From Cupriavidus necator A5-1 (GTDB lineage: Bacteria; Pseudomonadota; Gammaproteobacteria; Burkholderiales; Burkholderiaceae): DNA of 64,000 bases. A program made the translations under genes and the position numbers. The notes below the pieces were generated by a model. It made no database searches. It was not told the origin of the DNA and was given only the letters and a program-made list of their open reading frames with translations. The DNA lies in assembly GCF_000744095.1 (NCBI RefSeq), contig NZ_JQLI01000008.1, positions 620,001-684,000 of the forward strand. Reading direction: 5' to 3'. Below are positions 16,838 to 25,243 of the stretch, one piece after another (positions within the stretch are counted from its first letter, which is position 1; every line of letters starts with the position of its first letter).

Positions 16838-18276
16838 TCACCCGCCCGCCATCCGAAACGCCCGCCGGTACTGGATCGCCTCGCCCACATGCGCGACGGT
16901 CAGCACGTCGGCGCCTTCCAGGTCCGCAATGGTCCGCGCCACCTTCAGCACGCGGTAGTACGACCGTGCCGACCACGCCATCCGTGTCATCGCGCCACGC
17001 AGTAGCGCCCGCGCCTGCGACTCCATCGTGCGGTGCATCTCGATCTCCTTGCCGCCCAGTTCGCTGTTGGGCTTGCCTTGCCGCGCAAGCTGTCGCTCAC
17101 GCGCGGCCAGCACGCGGGCGCGCACCGTGGCGCTGGGCTCGCCCGGCGGGCCGTCGAGCATTTCGCCCTGGTCCTGCGCGGGCACTTCCACTTGGACTGG
17201 TAGCGCCGTATCTGCTCGGGCGTACAGCGGCAGGGGCGGTCGGGATGGCCGAGGTAGCCGCACGGGCAGGGGTTCATCGCCGCGATGAACTGGAAACAGG
17301 CCGGGAAGTCGGCGTGCCCGGCGGCGCGGGCGATGGTGATGCGGCCGGATTCCAGCGGCTCGCGCAGCACTTCAAGCACCCGGCGGTCGAATTCCGTGAA
17401 CTCGTCGAGAAACAGCACGCCGTGGTGGGCCAGCGAGATCTCGCCCGGGCGCGGGTTGCCGCCGCCGCCGACCATCGCCGGTCCTGACGCGGTGTGGTGC
17501 GGCGCGCGGCACGGGCGCTGCGCCCACAGTTCGGCGCGGAAGCCGCCTGGCGTCAGGCTCATGACCGTGGCCGACTCCAGCGCTTCCTGCAGCGACATCG
17601 GCGGCAGCAGTCCCGGCAGCCACTGCGCCAGCATCGACTTGCCGGTGCCGGGCGGGCCGACCAGCAGCGCGGAGTGCTGGCAGGCCGCGGCGACTTCGAT
17701 TGCCCGGCGCGCCTGCACTTGGCAGGCGGGCGTCGGGCAGGGGGCCGACGTGGTTGCACGCCTGGCGCAGCGTGGCGACGGCGTGCACCGCGAGGTCTTC
17801 GATCAGCGCGGCCTCGGCACCGTTGCCCGCCGCCACCATGAAGGCGCGCGGCGCTTCGCCGGCGGCCGCGCTCGCGGCGTTGTCGCGTGCCAGGCCCATC
17901 GCCATGGCGAGCGCGCCACGTACCGGGCGCAGTTCGCCGGACAGCGACAGCTCGGCGGCATATTCATGGTCGTCGAGTGCCTCGGACGGAATCTGGCCGC
18001 TGGCGGCCAGGATGCCCAGTGCGATCGCCAGGTCGAAGCGGCCCGACTCCTTGGGCAGGTCGGCCGGCGCCAGGTTGACGGTAGTCGGCGGTTGGGAAAC
18101 TCGTAGCCGCTGTTGAGGATGGCGGCGCGCAGGCGCTCGCGGCTTTCGCGCACGCCGGTGTCGGCCAGGCCAACGATGGTGAAGGCCGGCAGGCCGTTGG
18201 CCAGGTGCGTCGCCACCCGCACCGGCGGGGCCGCGATGCCGGTCAGCGCCCGGCTGCGCAGGACGGCAAGGTTCAT
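16838..18276 (-). pseudogene. comM: ComM/YifB Mg-chelatase-like AAA+ ATPase, multiply frameshifted
   Basis: Pieces in three reading frames together make one YifB/ComM protein, the helicase that helps integrate transforming DNA. In order: MNLAVLRSRALTGIAAPPV to NSGYEFPNRRL; then MAMGLARDNAASAAAGEAP to QACNHVGPLPD; then QARRAIEVAAACQHSALLVG with Walker A GPPGTGKS and Walker B GVLFLDEFTEF up to CTPEQIRRYQSK; then QVEVPAQDQGEMLDG to the end. Frame breaks lie near 18086, 17720-17735 and 17190-17200. At the last break the usual LSGPLLDRID segment (about 11 residues) is absent, implying a deletion of about 34-37 bp. No functional protein is expected. Confidence 0.88.
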
Positions 18277-18292
18277 GTCATCGAACTGTTAA

Positions 18293-18322
18293 CAAAAAAA
18301 AGGCCGCCAGGATTGGCGGCCT
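18293..18322 (-). terminator. Intrinsic terminator of ubiK
   Basis: On the minus strand AAGGCCGCC, a 6-nt loop, GGCGGCCTT and then a run of Ts lie 38 nt after the ubiK stop and just before the comM start region. Confidence 0.85.
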
Positions 18323-18359
18323 TCGGGCAGGCGGGCTTGGTCCGGCCGGCGCGGCGCGG

Positions 18360-18638
18360 TCATGCGCCCCCGGTCGAGTCCACCGCGCCGGCGCCGGGCG
18401 GGATGCCGGCGCGGCGCTCCAGCTCGGCCACGCGGCTTTCCAGTTCCTCCAGGCGGGCGCGGGTGCGGGCCAGCACCTGCGACTGGACGTCGAATTCCTC
18501 GCGCGTGACCAGGTCGAGGCGGGCGAAGCCCTGCGTCATCATGCTGCGCACGTTCTTTTCGATATCCCTTGCCGGCGAATTGCGCAGCGCCTCGCTGACC
18601 TTGTTCTGCAGGTCGTTGAAGAGATCGGTCGGTTTCAT
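18360..18638 (-). CDS. ubiK: UbiK (YqiC/BMFP-family) ubiquinone biosynthesis accessory factor
   Basis: A 92-residue protein starting MKPTDLFNDLQNKVSEAL, with NSPARDIEKNVRSMMTQGFARLDLVTREEF and a C-terminal coiled coil (LARTRARLEELESRVAELERR) that mediates trimerisation in this membrane-fusogenic family. It assists assembly of the aerobic Ubi complex. The ATG at 18638 has AAAGGAGAAACC upstream. A NtrC-like dyad at 18653-18667 sits directly upstream of this start. Confidence 0.92.
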   Translation of the reverse strand: MKPTDLFNDLQNKVSEALRNSPARDIEKNVRSMMTQGFARLDLVTREEFDVQSQVLARTRARLEELESRVAELERRAGIPPGAGAVDSTGGA

Positions 18639-18652
18639 GGTTTCTCCTTTGT

Positions 18653-18667
18653 GCACCTGACTGGTGC
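18653..18667. promoter_or_regulatory. NtrC-like dyad GCACC-N5-GGTGC
   Basis: The sequence GCACCTGACTGGTGC has the half-site spacing and bases of enterobacterial NtrC (GlnG) enhancer sites. It lies about 290 bp upstream of the predicted sigma-54 start for the TorF porin-glnK-amtB genes, far but workable for an enhancer, and 15 bp upstream of the divergent ubiK start. Confidence 0.6.
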
Positions 18668-18793
18668 CAATCCGGGTGGGCATCTGGCGTATAGCGCGCT
18701 TTCGCACAGGTTTTGGGCGCCCTCAATCCGGGCGGATCGCCCGCGCGTTTGCTGCTTCCTGCCACCGTCAGGGCTTGATTATCGCCCTTGCGC

Positions 18794-18817
18794 CACGCCG
18801 GCGAAAGCTCCGGCGTG
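18794..18817. other. Inverted repeat in the torF-glnK-amtB upstream region
   Basis: CACGCCGG, 8-nt spacer, CCGGCGTG: a perfect 8-bp inverted repeat about 145 bp upstream of the sigma-54 start. It may be a protein site or an RNA hairpin. Apart from this, the NtrC-like dyad and the sigma-54 promoter, I see nothing else in the gap 18639-19021. Confidence 0.35.
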
Positions 18818-18930
18818 CCGGCGTTCACACCTTTTAACCCGATCTGGCTTTGCCGCAAGGCAGATTCAAGCGCGCTTTGGTTCACTGCGAGGCGCTGGCC
18901 GCCGCGTGCCATCGCCGTCTTCCGACGGGG

Positions 18931-18946
18931 CTGGCACGGCTGTTGC
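18931..18946 (+). promoter_or_regulatory. Sigma-54 (-24/-12) promoter of the TorF porin-glnK-amtB unit
   Basis: TGGCACG-GCTG-TTGCA is an exact match to the sigma-54 consensus, with 10 bp between the GG and GC pairs. The predicted start is near 18957, giving a leader of about 65 nt to the ATG at 19022. glnK-amtB operons are classic NtrC/RpoN targets, so this probably drives the porin and both downstream genes under nitrogen limitation. Confidence 0.92.
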
Positions 18947-19021
18947 AGTAGTGATCCCGACTGCCTCACAGAAATCCCAATAAACGAAATCCGAGCCCTC
19001 AGGAAAAAGGAGAAGAAATCC

Positions 19022-19819
19022 ATGAAGAAGTTGGCCCTTGCAGTCAGCGCGGTCGTACTGTCCGGCGCCGCCGCCACCGCGTACGCGCAGAGCACGGACG
19101 CGGCGGCTGCCCCGGCGCCCGCCGCCGCTGCCGAGCCGGCATCGCCGCATACGTTCACGGCCAACGTGTCGCTAGTCTCGGACTACCGTTACCGCGGCAT
19201 CAGTCAGACCAACCTGCGGCCCGCGATCCAGGGCGGCTTTGACTATGCGCACGAGAGCGGCTTCTACGTGGGCAACTGGAACTCCAGCATCAGCTGGCTC
19301 GAGGATGCCAATCCGGCGGTCTCGGCCCCAGTCGAGATGGATTTCTATGGCGGCTTCAAGAACACCTTCAAGGTTTCAGGCACCGAATTCAACTATGACC
19401 TGGGCGTGCTCCAGTACTACTATCCGGGCGGCTACAACAACCCGCGCCCGTACACCACGGAACTGTACGCCGGCATCGGCTGGGGCCCGGTCATGCTCAA
19501 GTACTCGCACTCGGTTACCAACCTGTTTGGCTGGGCCGACAGCAAGAACAGCTACTACGTCGACCTGAGCGCCAACGTCCCGCTGAACTTCTGGGACCTG
19601 ACGCTGAACGCGCACGTCGGCTACCAAGGCGTGAAGCACAACAGCGATGCCTCGTACACCGACTGGAAGATCGGCCTGACCAAGGACCTGGGTAAGGGCT
19701 TTGCGCTGGCGGTCGCCTATGTCGACACCAATGCCAAGGAAGTGGCCTACACCAGCGCCAACCGTGGCCGCTACCTGGGCAAGGCGGCGGCGTGGGCCTC
19801 GATCACCAAGACTTTCTAA
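19022..19819 (+). CDS. TorF-family (Gcw_chp) putative outer-membrane porin
   Basis: A 265-residue exported protein with signal peptide MKKLALAVSAVVLSGAAATAYAQ, a short Ala/Pro-rich linker, then the family start FTANVSLVSDYRYRGISQTN and alternating beta strands rich in Tyr/Gly (YNYDLGVLQYYYPGG-like, YVDLSANVPLNFWDL), ending ASITKTF with a terminal aromatic. It is 52 bp upstream of glnK in the same direction and behind an exact sigma-54 promoter, so it is likely induced by nitrogen starvation and may carry ammonium or small nitrogen compounds across the outer membrane; that role is inferred. AGGAAAAAGGAG precedes the ATG. Confidence 0.88.
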   Translation: MKKLALAVSAVVLSGAAATAYAQSTDAAAAPAPAAAAEPASPHTFTANVSLVSDYRYRGISQTNLRPAIQGGFDYAHESGFYVGNWNSSISWLEDANPAVSAPVEMDFYGGFKNTFKVSGTEFNYDLGVLQYYYPGGYNNPRPYTTELYAGIGWGPVMLKYSHSVTNLFGWADSKNSYYVDLSANVPLNFWDLTLNAHVGYQGVKHNSDASYTDWKIGLTKDLGKGFALAVAYVDTNAKEVAYTSANRGRYLGKAAAWASITKTF

Positions 19820-19871
19820 CTCTGACGCAGCCCGGGCGGGCTGATGCCGGCCTGCCCCCAGGAGAATCCCG

Positions 19872-20210
<339 letters not shown>

Positions 20211-20243
20211 CCCCGAGACAGCACAACACAAGAGGTTAATCAA

Positions 20244-21803
20244 ATGAAAACCTGGTTCAAGCGATTCCTGACGGCCGGCGCAATGGCGCTGGCCATCGGC
20301 ACGGCGGGCGTGGGCATGTCCGCGCCGGCCGCCGCACAGGACAAGCCGGCAGCGGAGGCATCAGCCCCGGCCGCCTCCGCCGCCCCCGCCGCCGCCGCAG
20401 CAGCGCCGGCATCGGCTGCTGCCGCACCTGCCGCCGCTGCGCCGGCTGCCGCCGCCCCCGCGGAAGCTGCCGCCGCCGCACCTGCCGCGCCCGTGCCCAA
20501 CAAGGGCGATACCGCCTGGCTGCTGGTCTCCACCGCTTTCGTGATCCTGATGACGCTGCCCGGCCTGGCACTGTTCTACGGCGGCCTGGTGCGCTCCAAG
20601 AACATGCTGTCGGTGCTGATGCAGTGCCTGGTGATCTTCTCGCTGGTGGCGCTGCTGTGGGCGATCTACGGCTACAGCTTTGCCTTTACCGAGGGTAACG
20701 CCTTCTTCGGCGGCACCGACCGGCTCTTCATGAAGGGGCTGACGGTCGAGGCCGTGGCCGCCACCTTCAGCAAGGGCGTGGTGGTGCCGGAACTGGGCTA
20801 CTTCGCCTTCCAGTGCGCCTTCGCCTGCATTACCTGCGGCCTGATCATCGGCGCCTTCGCCGAACGCGCCAAGTTCTCGGCCGTGCTGGTGTTCGTGGTG
20901 CTGTGGTTCACGTTCTCGTACATCCCGATGGCCCACATGGTCTGGTTCTGGCCGGGTCCGGACGCCTACACCGACGCCGCCGCGGGCGCCGCGGCGACGG
21001 CCAAGTCCGGCTGGCTGTTCCAGAAGGGCGCGCTCGACTTCGCCGGCGGCACCGTGGTGCATATCAACGCCGCCGTGGCCGGCCTGGTGGGTGCCTATAT
21101 GTTCGGCAAGCGTATCGGCTTTGGCCGCGAGGCGATCCGTCCGCACAGCCTGACCTTCACCATGGTGGGTGCCTCGCTGCTGTGGTTCGGCTGGTTCGGC
21201 TTCAACGCCGGCTCGGCCCTGGAAGCCAACGGTTCGGCCGCCCTGGCCTTCGTCAACACGCTGCTGGCCACCTGCACCGCGGTGCTGGCGTGGACCTTCG
21301 GCGAGTGGATCGGCAAGGGCAAGCCCTCGATGCTGGGCGGCGCCTCGGGCGCAGTGGCCGGCCTGGTGGCGATCACCCCGGCGGCCGGCTTCGTCGGCCC
21401 GATAGGCTCGATCGTGATCGGCCTGATCGCCGGCCTGCTGTGCCTGTGGGGCGTGACTGGCCTGAAGCGCATGCTGGGCATGGACGACTCGCTGGACGTG
21501 TTCGGTGTGCACGGCGTGGGCGGCATCGTGGGTGCGCTGCTGACCGGCGTGTTCGCCTCTCCCAGCCTGGGCGGCACGGGCATCTACGACTACGTGGCCA
21601 ACAAGGTGGCGGATGACTATTCGATCGCCGGCCAGCTGTGGATCCAGTTCGAGGGCGTGCTGACCACGGTGGTGTGGTCGGGCGTGGTGGCCTTCGTGGC
21701 CTACAAGCTGGTGGACATGCTGATCGGACTGCGGGTGCCGGAAGACGAAGAGCGCGAGGGCCTGGATATCACCTCGCACGGCGAGACCGCATATGAAGTC
21801 TGA
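20244..21803 (+). CDS. amtB: AmtB, ammonium transporter
   Basis: A 519-residue inner-membrane ammonium channel with a signal peptide (MKTWFKRFLTAGAMALAIG to AAAQ), as usual in proteobacterial AmtB. Residues about 36-82 are an unusually long Ala/Pro linker with glutamates. The Amt domain starts at GDTAWLLVSTAFVILMTLPGLALFYGG, and includes FAFQCAFACITCGLI, the first pore histidine in GGTVVHINAAVAGLVGAY and the second in DVFGVHGVGGIVGALLTGVF. The C-terminal tail LDITSHGETAYEV is the GlnK-interacting part. It ends in an intrinsic terminator. Confidence 0.97.
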   Translation: MKTWFKRFLTAGAMALAIGTAGVGMSAPAAAQDKPAAEASAPAASAAPAAAAAAPASAAAAPAAAAPAAAAPAEAAAAAPAAPVPNKGDTAWLLVSTAFVILMTLPGLALFYGGLVRSKNMLSVLMQCLVIFSLVALLWAIYGYSFAFTEGNAFFGGTDRLFMKGLTVEAVAATFSKGVVVPELGYFAFQCAFACITCGLIIGAFAERAKFSAVLVFVVLWFTFSYIPMAHMVWFWPGPDAYTDAAAGAAATAKSGWLFQKGALDFAGGTVVHINAAVAGLVGAYMFGKRIGFGREAIRPHSLTFTMVGASLLWFGWFGFNAGSALEANGSAALAFVNTLLATCTAVLAWTFGEWIGKGKPSMLGGASGAVAGLVAITPAAGFVGPIGSIVIGLIAGLLCLWGVTGLKRMLGMDDSLDVFGVHGVGGIVGALLTGVFASPSLGGTGIYDYVANKVADDYSIAGQLWIQFEGVLTTVVWSGVVAFVAYKLVDMLIGLRVPEDEEREGLDITSHGETAYEV

Positions 21804-21856
21804 TCACAAAGGTGTTGTGCTGGAGAGCTGATTGGGAATCGACTCTCAGGAGTTTC

Positions 21857-21885
21857 GCCCGGCCGTGTGCCGGGCTTTTTTATTT
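21857..21885 (+). terminator. Intrinsic terminator after amtB
   Basis: GCCCGGC, CGTGT loop, GCCGGGC, then TTTTTTATTTT, 54 nt after the amtB stop. Confidence 0.9.
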
Positions 21886-22115
21886 TCAGCCGGCGCGGCG
21901 CGGGCTCGGATTATGCTCGTCAGTGCCTGAAGTCGTGATTATGTGCAAAAGGCTTCCAAAGCCGCATCCGGCCGGTTCTTGCCGGGCTCCACGGTGGTAT
22001 CCGGAAGCGGCGGCAAAGTCCGCCAGCCCAGCGCCGGCGCGGCCTGGCGGCTATCTCCCCGCACTGCACACGGGCTTTTCGCAGAGTGCTTAACTCCGAT
22101 CTTAAAAAGCTTCAA

Positions 22116-22144
22116 TTGTCTTTAATGTGCGGGGCACATACATT
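22116..22144 (+). promoter_or_regulatory. Candidate sigma-70 promoter of a small RNA
   Basis: TTGTCT, 17-bp spacer, TACATT, inside the gap between amtB and gshA. The predicted start near 22151 lies 80 nt before the end of a strong terminator. Confidence 0.5.
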
Positions 22145-22150
22145 GCCAGT

Positions 22151-22230
22151 GAGGCAGTTTCCTCCACCTGCAGAACGCTCCCCGTATCTGTCAGGCCATT
22201 TGAAAGCGCGGCATCGCCGCGCTTTTTTTT
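22151..22230 (+). ncRNA. Candidate small RNA, or leader attenuator of gshA
   Basis: The 566-bp gap 21886-22452 holds no convincing gene. Inside it a promoter-like pair (22116-22144) is followed after about 50 nt by an intrinsic terminator (22203-22230: AAAGCGCGGC, ATC, GCCGCGCTTT and more Ts) with no coding sequence between. This would make an RNA of about 80 nt. Its 5' part contains CCTCC (22161-22165) in a short GAGG/CCTC hairpin and an unpaired CTCCCC stretch, both able to pair with ribosome-binding sites. Alternatively it is a terminated leader of gshA. Nothing in the sequence decides between these. Confidence 0.45.
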
Positions 22231-22411
22231 GCCTGTACGAATGGCGTCCGGGCCGGTCGCCCGCCTCAAGCGCCGGCCGGCAACCGCGGGCACCGGCCGC
22301 CGCGTTGGCCGGGCCTTTATTTCCGCGCGCCCATCCCCATATCGTTATCCCTTAAGCCATGGCCTGCATATCCTTATAAAGGGTGTGCCAGCGCCTGTTT
22401 GGCCGTTCCTC

Positions 22412-22417
22412 TACAAT
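22412..22417 (+). promoter_or_regulatory. Candidate -10 box for gshA
   Basis: TACAAT lies 36 nt upstream of the gshA start chosen here; no clear -35 hexamer is visible. Confidence 0.35.
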
Positions 22418-22452
22418 CGGGGCGAACGATAAAGACGATCTATAGGATGGAT

Positions 22453-23748
22453 ATGGTCCCGCATCTCATCACCGCGCTGAACGGTCCGCTGCTCGAACTG
22501 GAAAAGAAGATCCTGGACGCCACGCCGTCCATCGAGCGCTGGTTCAGACTGGAATGGCAGGAGCATACCCCTCCGTTCTATTGCTCGGTGGACCTGCGCA
22601 ATGCCGGCTTCAAGCTGGCGCCGGTCGATACCAACCTGTTCCCGGGCGGCTTCAACAACCTGGCGCCCGAAATGCTGCCGCTGGCGGTGCAGGCGGCGAT
22701 GGCGGCGATCGAGAAGATCTGCCCGGACGCCAAGAACCTGCTGCTGATCCCCGAGCGTCACACCCGCAACATGTTCTACCTGCAGAACGTGGCGCGGCTG
22801 TCGCTGATCATGCGCCAGGCGGGCCTGAACGTGCGCCTGGGCTCGCTCTCCGAGGAAATCACCGAACCGACCCCGATCGAGCTGCCCGACGGCCAGACCC
22901 TGGTGGTCGAGCCGCTGGCGCGCCTGGGTACCAGGGGCCGCCGGCTGGGGCTGAAGGATTTCGACCCGTGTTCGATCCTGCTGAACAACGACTTGTCGGC
23001 CGGGATCCCACCGATCCTGGAAAACATCAACGAGCAGTACCTGTTGCCGCCGCTGCATGCCGGCTGGTCCACCCGCCGCAAGAGCAGCCACTTTGCCGCC
23101 TATGACGAGGTGGCGAAGAAGTTCGCCAAGCTGATCGACATCGACCAGTGGATGGTCAACCCGTACTTTGCGCGCACCACCGGAGTGAATTTCCACGAGC
23201 GCGTGGGCGAGGAAGAACTGGCCGACGCGGTGGAAGGCGTGCTCAAGAAAATCGCCAAGAAGTACCGCGAGTACGGCATCAAGGAAACGCCGTACGTGGT
23301 GGTCAAGGCCGATGCCGGCACTTACGGCATGGGCATCATGACCGTGCGTGACCCGTCCGAGATCAAGGGCCTGAACCGGAAGGAGCGCAACAAGATGAGC
23401 GTCGTCAAGGAAGGCCTTGAGGTCAGCGACGTGATTATCCAGGAAGGCGTGCACACCTTCGAGAAGGTCAACGAGGCGGTGGCCGAGCCGGTGGTCTACA
23501 TGATCGATCGCTACGTGGTCGGCGGCTTCTACCGCGTGCACACCGGCCGCGGCAATGACGAGAACCTGAACGCCCCGGGCATGCACTTCGTGCCGCTGGC
23601 GTTTGCCCCCAACGGCATCCCCGACTCCCACGCCAAGCCCGGCGCGGCGGTGCCTAACCGGTTCTACATGTACGGCGTGGTGGCGCGGCTGGCGCTGCTG
23701 GCGGCGTCGCTGGAACTCGAGAAAACCGACCCGAACCCGATCCTGTGA
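22453..23748 (+). CDS. gshA: Glutamate-cysteine ligase (proteobacterial GshA of the T. ferrooxidans type)
   Basis: A 432-residue enzyme making gamma-glutamylcysteine, first step of glutathione synthesis. It is the GshA type found next to gshB in beta- and some gammaproteobacteria (VPHLITALNGPLLELEKKIL, FKLAPVDTNLFPGGFNNL, VVVKADAGTYGMGIMTV), unrelated in sequence to the E. coli-type enzyme. The ATG at 22453 has AGGA five nt upstream; an alternative ATG at 22447 lacks a site. The stop overlaps a GTG at the start of the gshB frame, so the two genes are coupled. Confidence 0.94.
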   Translation: MVPHLITALNGPLLELEKKILDATPSIERWFRLEWQEHTPPFYCSVDLRNAGFKLAPVDTNLFPGGFNNLAPEMLPLAVQAAMAAIEKICPDAKNLLLIPERHTRNMFYLQNVARLSLIMRQAGLNVRLGSLSEEITEPTPIELPDGQTLVVEPLARLGTRGRRLGLKDFDPCSILLNNDLSAGIPPILENINEQYLLPPLHAGWSTRRKSSHFAAYDEVAKKFAKLIDIDQWMVNPYFARTTGVNFHERVGEEELADAVEGVLKKIAKKYREYGIKETPYVVVKADAGTYGMGIMTVRDPSEIKGLNRKERNKMSVVKEGLEVSDVIIQEGVHTFEKVNEAVAEPVVYMIDRYVVGGFYRVHTGRGNDENLNAPGMHFVPLAFAPNGIPDSHAKPGAAVPNRFYMYGVVARLALLAASLELEKTDPNPIL

Positions 23749-23756
23749 CGAGCCCC

Positions 23757-24710
23757 ATGCGCATCCTCTTCATCACTGACCCGCTGGAGACCTTCAAGAC
23801 CTACAAGGACTCCACCTACGCCATGATGACCGAGGCCGCCGCGCGCGGCCACGAATTGTACTGGTGCCTGCAGCCGCAACTGACGCTGTCCGGCCGCGTG
23901 GTCGAGACCATGGCCACACGGCTGCACCTGACCGACGACGACCATGCCTGGTACCGCGAAGGCAACAGCGCGCTGGAGCCGCTGTCCGCCTTCGACGCGG
24001 TGCTGATGCGCAAGGATCCGCCGTTCGACATGGAGTACGTCACCAGCACCTGGCTGCTGGAGCTGGCCGAGTCGCAGGGCGCGCGCGTGTTCAACAAGCC
24101 GCGCGCGATCCGCGACCATTCCGAGAAGCTGGCGATCGCCCAGTACCCGGAATTCATCACGCCGACGCTGGTCACGCGTGACCTGGCGCGCATCCGCGAC
24201 TTCCACGCCGAGCACCGCGACATCATCGTCAAGCCGCTCGATGGCATGGGCGGCATGGGCGTGTTCCGCGTCGGTGCGGACGGCATGAACCTGGCCGCGA
24301 TCGTCGAGACGCTGGGCCATGACGGCGCGCGCACTCTGATGGTGCAGCGCTATATTCCGGCGATCAAGGACGGCGACAAGCGCATCCTGCTCATCGGCGG
24401 CGTGCCGGTGCCGTATTCGCTGGCGCGGGTGCCGATGGCTGGCGAAGTGCGCGGCAACCTGGCCGCCGGCGGCACCGGACGCGCGCAGGAGCTGAGCAAG
24501 CGCGACCGCGAGATCGCCGAGGCGCTGGCGCCGGGGCTGTGGGAGCAGGGCTTGCTGCTGGTGGGGCTGGATGTGATCGGCGACTTCCTGACCGAGGTCA
24601 ATGTGACGAGCCCGACCTGTTTCCAGGAAATCACCCAGCAGACCGGCTTCCACGTCGCGGCGATGTTCATCGACGCGCTGGAGCATGCCGTGGGCGCCGC
24701 CGGCAGCTGA
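23757..24710 (+). CDS. gshB: Glutathione synthetase
   Basis: A 317-residue ATP-grasp ligase joining gamma-glutamylcysteine and glycine. It begins MRILFITDPLETFKTYKDST and contains VLMRKDPPFDMEYV, IIVKPLDGMGGMGVFR (the ATP-grasp glycine loop) and LTEVNVTSPTCFQEI near the C-terminus. The usual family start is the ATG at 23757; a GTG at 23745 overlapping the gshA stop would add four residues. It follows gshA with 8 bp between stop and ATG. Confidence 0.95.
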   Translation: MRILFITDPLETFKTYKDSTYAMMTEAAARGHELYWCLQPQLTLSGRVVETMATRLHLTDDDHAWYREGNSALEPLSAFDAVLMRKDPPFDMEYVTSTWLLELAESQGARVFNKPRAIRDHSEKLAIAQYPEFITPTLVTRDLARIRDFHAEHRDIIVKPLDGMGGMGVFRVGADGMNLAAIVETLGHDGARTLMVQRYIPAIKDGDKRILLIGGVPVPYSLARVPMAGEVRGNLAAGGTGRAQELSKRDREIAEALAPGLWEQGLLLVGLDVIGDFLTEVNVTSPTCFQEITQQTGFHVAAMFIDALEHAVGAAGS

Positions 24711-24787
24711 AACCTGACCGCCCCGGACGTGAGCGGGAGTGCGGGGGGCGCCTGCTACAATCTGGGCAATCCAACGGATTCACCATC

Positions 24788-25243
24788 ATGGCAGGCATCC
24801 TCATCATCGCGCACACCCCGCTGGCTTCGGCGCTGCGCGATTGCGCCGCCCACGTCTACTGCGGCCAGCCGCAGCGGCTGGAAGCCATCGACGTCCTTCC
24901 CGACGCGGATCCCGCCGCCGTGCTGGCTGAAGCCCGGCGCCGGCTGGCCGCGATCTGTGAAGACAACGGCGCGCTGGTACTTACCGACATCTTCGGCGCC
25001 ACCCCCGCCAATATCGCCGCGCGTCTGGCCGAGCCGGGTCGCGTGCGCGTGCTGGCCGGTGTCAACCTTCCCATGCTCGTGCGCGCGATCTGCTACCGCG
25101 GCGAAAAGCTCGACCAGCTTGCCACCAAGGCGCTGGCCGGCGGCTCGCAGGGCGTGCTGCAGGTCGGCACCACCACCGTACAGAACCAAACCGCCAATCA
25201 TCCCGACAAATATGCTGCAGAGGGACACCACCATCATCAATAA
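24788..25243 (+). CDS. PTS EIIA component, mannose/fructose type
   Basis: A 151-residue EIIA(Man)-fold protein: MAGILIIAHTPLASALRDCA carries the phosphorylated His9, and LVLTDIFGATPANIAARL is the second family signature. No EIIB/C sugar permease is encoded here, so it is probably part of a regulatory PTS as in other Burkholderiales. A -10-like TACAAT is at 24756-24761. Its 3' end overlaps ptsH by 32 nt, and the C-terminal tail ends in a run of histidines (GHHHHQ). Confidence 0.9.
   Translation: MAGILIIAHTPLASALRDCAAHVYCGQPQRLEAIDVLPDADPAAVLAEARRRLAAICEDNGALVLTDIFGATPANIAARLAEPGRVRVLAGVNLPMLVRAICYRGEKLDQLATKALAGGSQGVLQVGTTTVQNQTANHPDKYAAEGHHHHQ

Noticed and set aside
16838..18276. Explaining the comM breaks as sequencing errors
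   Set aside because: Single-base errors cannot remove about 11 conserved residues, and three breaks in one gene contrast with intact neighbours. I cannot check reads, so this stays the main caveat.
22127..22432. 101-codon frame between amtB and gshA
   Set aside because: It crosses a strong intrinsic terminator, lacks a ribosome site and has no domain; the small-RNA reading fits better.
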